This document shows, piece by piece, positions 61,201 through 64,000 of a stretch of DNA of 64,000 nt; position 1 is the first letter of the stretch; each line of letters opens with the position of its first letter. The DNA is from Undaria pinnatifida (lineage: Eukaryota > Sar > Phaeophyceae > Laminariales > Alariaceae), in assembly GCA_012845835.1 (NCBI GenBank), contig JABAKD010000002.1, positions 10,266,620-10,330,619 of the forward strand, read 5' to 3'. The notes beneath the pieces are model-generated. The model was not told the origin of the DNA, ran no database searches, and saw only the letters and a list, made by a program, of their open reading frames with translations. The translations under genes and the position numbers were made by a program.

Positions 61201-63576
61201 CTCCAAAATATCTCACACATCTGACAGTCCAGGTCCTTATTCATGGTCAGCATGTCTTTGAGGGCAGGTATATCCCTGGCCCATACGATCTGCATGGCCT
61301 ACAAATCATGTTGCCGGGTGAGAGCCGGATTACGGATTACCTTAAATGATCTAGCAGATTCGATCCGTACTATCATAAGCACGTTCTGCACAGAATATCA
61401 TAACGACAGGTAAACGTCTGTGTGAAATACGCACTTATTTGATTTGGCATGATGTTCTCCGAAGGCCGAGCGTTTGTTTCGCATTTTCGGCTGCGGGGCA
61501 ACCAAGGGGGACTTCGGTACATTTCGACGCAAGTTGGGATCCCGGCCGAGTGGCGGCGCTCTGAGCATTCAACGTCGCTGACCTGCCTCCTTTGTTCAAG
61601 GGGTTGTGTTCCGCCTCGCTGAGCCCAATAGGCGTGAAATGGAAAACCCCACACTGTGTTATTTTCCAATAGCCCGCTGCGCTCTTTTTTTTTTTACCCG
61701 CTCCAATCTTTCGCCCGCCGTACAACATCAACCCAATCGTTTTTTGCCCCTTCTGCTGTCTGCTACGACGCAGTTATATACAGCCAGCAGCAGCAACAGC
61801 AGCAGCACATCTCTCGATCATCATACGTATATGTTGCACCTAGCCCTGTCACTTGTGTTGTGCACCTCGCACAGAACATGCAACACACCTCGCCTGTGCA
61901 AAAGTGCCTCCCTTCGCCCATCTACCTGGGAAACTGGGACCTAGCTACTATTTGTCGAGTTGTTGTGCTCTCCCCGCGCCGCATCTGGGAGGTAGTCGCA
62001 CCCAGCAAGACCCACAGAGGAAGGCCCATAGTGCCGCTTGCCTCGTTTCCCCGAGCCGCGCAGGGTCCATAGAAACCAATATGTTAATTGTGAGGAAAAC
62101 AAAATAAAATTGTTGACCGACAGAAGCTACCATGAGTAGGTCCTTCTATACTCGAGTTCCACCACATCCTCCCACACTAAACCTGGCACATATCTCGGAC
62201 TATGTCAGGAATCCCAATGATATTCTGCCAATTTTTCCTCTGACTCCATAATCGGGTATGGACACAGTAAGCAATGATCGCATTGCCTCATCGTTCCATC
62301 CGGGTGTTTTCTAAGCGTGTGAGTTTTGTACGTTCTTGACAAGTGAGATCATTTCCTGCTTTTTGTAGATTTTGGGATGAAGATGAGAATCGAACCCTCG
62401 ATCGACCCTACTCTTCAAAATCTCACGGCCTGCCTGCCACGCCATTGTGAGGAAAGTAGACAAAAAAATGTCGATAAACAAAAGCTAGAATCAATACGAG
62501 TAGTCACTTCAATACTCGAGTGCCATAACGTAGTGTTTTTCTCGCTATCATATGCTGCTGCTGCGCTGCTGCATCACACATGGCCCTCCAGGCTCAGTAC
62601 TTGTGGCAGTCACGGTTCAACAGCAGCCGCGGTGTGAGGTTTCGTCTCAGTGACAGCCACAAACGGTGCTTCTGTGTGTGTGCGCTTCTGATTGGTATAC
62701 AGGAGCAGCATCGCAGCAGCAGTACAACTGCAGGAGCCGTGTTTCAAGTTCTTGCCTTTGTGCCAGTAGTCACGGTGTATGTGTGTGATTGGTGCACAGC
62801 AGGATATCGAGCCACGACAACAACAGTTTCACGTCCAACGCAACAATCAAAAACACATGGTCGGACCTCATACCAGGTACACGAAGCATACACCAGCAGC
62901 AAAAAGAGTAGCTCATTTTTGGTCACGATTCCTGGCGTTTTGTGTGTGCGTTAGGAACAGCCCTCATACATATCATTGGCAAGGCTGTGTTCCCTCTTTT
63001 CGACTTGCGACGCCCGGGATATCAAGTTAACCCCATCCAGAAGGGGAACCTTGTAGGATCTATACAATAGATTATCTAGATCGTGATCTGTCTGATGTGT
63101 GAACTCTTTCCACCCACCTCTTCCAAAGCTTCCTTGGCGCGATGGCTGATCTGCCTAATTTCGTCGTGCACGATCTTCACGCGCTCCTCCGAGAGCGGCG
63201 TGAACGCGGGAAACTTGTAGGTGCCGCCACTATCTCCATCTCCACCGTCACCGCCGCCACCGTCACCACCACCACCACCACCATCGCCTTGACCATCATC
63301 ACCATCACCACCATCAGCATCGCCGCCACCACCACCACCACCACCACCATCACCATCCCCATCAACACCACCACCATCCCCAGCACCATTAGCATCACTA
63401 TCACCATTATCACCATCAGCGTCGCTGGCCCCATCCGAAGGCCCTCCACTAGCCGCCCCTTCGGACACAGCCCCATCCGACCAAACCGACCCCTCCGACT
63501 TGGCCGATGGAAACATAGTGCTCTTTGCACCTCTGCCCGGCCCCAGGATGGAAGAACAGGGGGGGGGGGCATGCAA
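50302..63576 (-). CDS. Tyrosine-kinase-like (TKL) protein kinase with long acidic tail
   Basis: Signalling protein kinase that transfers ATP phosphate to Ser/Thr or Tyr of unknown targets. Minus-strand exons: 63576-63118, 60693-60406, 59863-59795, 59167-59040, 58541-58391, 57276-57136, 56042-55926, 54420-54319, 54065-53880, 53367-53246, 52291-50302. All junctions agree in phase, giving about 1,250 residues. Catalytic marks are the Gly loop GSGSFAEV, the lysine in EVAVKV, the helix-C Glu in FEVLIMK, HPNIVHLLGA, HRDLKPQN, DFGE, GTLLYIAPEIV, DVYSFAVVLL and CWEP..RPTFDEIL. The set is complete, so it is probably active. The order and CW..RP ending point to the TKL group. Oddities are an insertion of about 40 residues between the Gly loop and the lysine, an Asp/Gly-rich N-terminus and a tail of roughly 750 residues. 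The start at 63576 is uncertain because exons may continue past the window. Confidence 0.88.
52300..52660. repeat. CGGTCAGT/GGTTGATC-type simple repeat in the intron between kinase exons J and K
   Basis: Irregular iterations of cagtcggtc, ggtcggtt and gttgatcgg fill this intron segment. Confidence 0.8.
53246..53367 (-). CDS. TKL kinase exon J
   Basis: 40 codons plus two bases: ARQPTYGSVGEVSAGNEAHG, a basic RGRKRGKNYRPIK end. Acceptor ttcag|GCG, donor GG|GTGAGT, phase 2; retention gives TGA at once. The call rests on exact phase agreement on both sides. No family match. Confidence 0.65.
53380..53580. repeat. CAAGCACAA-type repeat in the kinase intron before exon J
   Basis: Irregular aacaagcacaa, gaacgagcac and atcacaag units run up to about 13 bases from the exon J acceptor (on the minus strand a tgcttgttc array). 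Confidence 0.85.
53880..54065 (-). CDS. TKL kinase exon I: acidic linker
   Basis: 62 codons: IVEGNMVVDDPDLDMEGIEY and a Ser/Asp-rich stretch ending DLSAVGDQ. Acceptor catcag|ATT, donor CAG|GTCAGA, phase 0. No domain is recognised. Confidence 0.75.
54319..54420 (-). CDS. TKL kinase exon H: subdomain XI
   Basis: 34 codons: TLKILIEQCWEPVPALRPTF, DEILEFLQTIARDE. CW...P..RP is the final kinase motif. Acceptor gatag|ACG, donor GAG|GTGAGA, phase 0. Confidence 0.93.
54425..55660. other. Kinase intron between exons G and H, mostly unassigned
   Basis: No exon is seen. 54980-55270 contains GATC-rich foldback pieces (cagatcattatctgtctgac, gacctcgatcgtacagatca). The rest is A-rich and unrecognised. Confidence 0.45.
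55926..56042 (-). CDS. TKL kinase exon G: helix G region
   Basis: 39 codons: ALRRDENRAGKRSVFTHMA then IVNDNLRPVLPVEVFQ. NLRPVLP is the usual lead into the C-terminal helices. Acceptor atgaag|GCG, donor CAG|GTGAGG, phase 0. Confidence 0.85.
56525..56780. repeat. GATC-rich foldback MITE, copy 2
   Basis: The left end cacacctcggacagatgatc and the right end gattatctgcccgaggtgt-like sequence are imperfect inverted repeats. The interior has many agatctatat/gatctatatg motifs. Related pieces occur at 33390-33520, 39870-39925, 54980-55270, 61255-61420 and 63050-63110. Confidence 0.7.
56811..57066 (-). repeat. Two decayed copies of the kinase exon F end
   Basis: Units at 56811-56898 and 56966-57066 match 57123-57210. 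On the plus strand all share tcctacat, gatgacat.ct, taagct.cagcat-like and caccacc segments. Spacing is about 155-160 bases, so three tandem units are present, of which only the one nearest exon F is functional. Confidence 0.8.
57136..57276 (-). CDS. TKL kinase exon F: activation segment end and helix F
   Basis: 47 codons: VGTLLYIAPEIVRGDRYDER, CDVYSFAVVLLAMLELRED. The APE motif and the helix F Asp are intact. Acceptor atcag|GTG, donor GAG|GTATGT, phase 0. Its 3' half and donor are copied twice in the next intron. Confidence 0.94.
57385..57520 (+). repeat. SINE-like tail, second family
   Basis: Contains gcgataaaaatgaaggcgtg, taccgtagtggggaggggg and gaccccggatctgagctacg. The same block lies reversed at 21300-21450, and a short piece (ccccggatctaagttacg) at about 42808. 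The gcgataaaaatgaaggc start is shared with the first SINE family. Confidence 0.65.
58391..58541 (-). CDS. TKL kinase exon E: catalytic and DFG loops
   Basis: Completes an Arg codon, then YFDELSNSMQNCVIHRDLKP, QNILVTHDFNVKITDFGEA. HRDLKPQN is the catalytic loop and DFG the magnesium-binding loop. Acceptor cttcag|G, donor CAG|GTAACC, phase 0. Confidence 0.95.
58660..59030. repeat. CAACAC-rich array in the kinase intron between exons D and E
   Basis: About 370 bases of irregular aacaccac and caacaac units, with internal duplications such as accatcaccaacagcacc at about 58806 and 58912. Confidence 0.88.
59040..59167 (-). CDS. TKL kinase exon D: hinge and helix E
   Basis: VEYVPRGNLATVLEEG forms the hinge and helix D; MCVGIATGMAYLHRF forms helix E. 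Acceptor ggtag|GTG, donor TTCAG|GTGCCG, phase 2. Confidence 0.9.
59440..59600 (+). repeat. GCCGGCAC-rich dispersed repeat, internal duplicate
   Basis: Two related halves (aagtgccggttgcccgctat and tagtgccggttgccgctacc, each followed by a ttggcaca or ctggcaca segment). The outer right end matches 47698 in reverse. Located in the kinase intron between exons C and D. Confidence 0.5.
59795..59863 (-). CDS. TKL kinase exon C: subdomains IV-V
   Basis: 23 codons: DLDHPNIVHLLGATWRGRRL, MMI. Typical HPNIV..LGA of TKL kinases. Acceptor acccag|GAT, donor ATC|GTGAGT, phase 0. Confidence 0.92.
60406..60693 (-). CDS. TKL kinase exon B: N-lobe
   Basis: 96 codons. VEIDADDIALGEIIGSGSFA holds the Gly loop. 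A Lys/Arg-rich insertion of about 40 residues follows, then TEVAVKVLRD with the ATP-binding lysine and FEVLIMK with the helix-C Glu. Acceptor ttcag|GTT, donor AAG|GTGAGA, phase 0. Confidence 0.92.
60910..63050. other. Kinase intron between exons A and B, mostly unassigned
   Basis: 61255-61420 is a diverged GATC-rich repeat (agccgga..., gatctagcagattcgatc). 62130-62530 has two short similar segments around gttgaccgacagaagctacc and gtcgataaacaaaagctaga. No exon is recognised. Confidence 0.4.
63118..63576 (-). CDS. TKL kinase exon A (N-terminal, possibly not first)
   Basis: 153 codons if the ATG at 63576 is used; an acceptor-like gggcag near 63535 or the later ATG that opens MFPSAKSEGS are alternatives. 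Gly/Asp repeats, then TYKFPAFTPLSEERVKIVHD and SHRAKEALEE, a helical lead-in to the kinase domain. Donor GAG|GTGGGT, phase 0. Confidence 0.7.
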
Positions 63577-63830
63577 AAATTAGACCGTGCTTGTAAAATC
63601 ATTAAATTGAAACATGCGTGGAAATGTTGTGAGCGTAGCTTCGTTTTCACCTATCCACCTGTGGATCAAAAATCAAATTTGACAAAAAGTAAAATCGTCC
63701 AGCCCCATCCGACCAAACCGACCCCTCCGACTTGGCCCACGTGGACATCGTGCTCCTTGCACCCCTGCCCATCCACAGCAAGCAAGAGCGGAGCGGGGGT
63801 ACTGCAAAGGTTGACTTGTCTTTGCAAAAT
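63470..63830 (-). repeat. Tandem duplicate of kinase exon A 5' part
   Basis: 63470-63599 and 63701-63830 are direct copies about 232 bases apart. On the minus strand both read AKSEGSVWSDGA and a GRGAKSTM / GRGARSTM block. The outer copy loses the frame after WSDGAGRF. Confidence 0.8.
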
Positions 63831-64000
63831 CTTCCCAACTATCGGAATTGCTCTTTGGGTTGCAACCTAATTTTCAATCAAAATCGGGTTTTGGGTGGGA
63901 TACATACAGGGGATACAGCGTTCCTCGTGTGAGGACTATGAGAGTATCATCATGCGATGAATGTGAGAGTTCTTCCTAAGAGGAATCTTTGAGCTGCTCA

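Overview
The window looks like nuclear DNA of a complex eukaryote, most likely a brown alga or a related stramenopile. The basis is long GT-AG introns (tens of bases to 6.6 kb) crowded with microsatellites, tRNA-derived SINE-like elements, foldback elements and LINE debris, around genes of general eukaryotic type. The lineage is an inference. No prokaryotic operon, rRNA, CRISPR array or viral gene block was seen.

Three split genes can be assembled by joining reading frames at GT-AG sites with matching phase. (1) A minus-strand gene at about 10227-4194 encodes a PWWP-domain protein with an AT-hook-like motif and long Gly/Ala/Asp-rich stretches; it is probably a chromatin reader. (2) A plus-strand gene at 18323-43154 encodes COG3 (Sec34), a subunit of the conserved oligomeric Golgi tethering complex. 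It has 16 exons, 916 codons, and the reading frame is kept across all 15 introns. (3) A minus-strand gene from about 63576 to 50302 encodes a tyrosine-kinase-like (TKL) protein kinase. It has 11 exons, a complete catalytic core and a tail of about 750 residues that is acidic and of low complexity. Genes 1 and 2 diverge across 8 kb of repeats; genes 2 and 3 converge across 7 kb of repeats. Nothing suggests they act in one pathway.

Layout: 1-3400 tandem repeats, one carrying a reading frame with two predicted membrane segments; 3400-4190 non-coding; 4194-10227 PWWP gene; 10.2-18.3 kb microsatellites, a decayed LINE reverse transcriptase and dispersed repeats; 18.3-43.2 kb COG3, whose 6.6 kb first intron holds three foldback elements; 43.2-49.3 kb SINE copies and other repeats; 49.3-50.3 kb minisatellite and a duplicated segment at the kinase 3' end; 50.3-63.6 kb kinase gene; 63.6-64 kb a partial copy of its first recognised exon.

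The most unusual signal is that exon borders have been copied in tandem into neighbouring introns or flanks at several independent places: COG3 exon 3 end, COG3 exon 12 start, the kinase exon for subdomains VIII-IX, the kinase N-terminal exon, and a segment just past the kinase stop codon. Of 29 intron junctions that could be phased, none is in phase 1.
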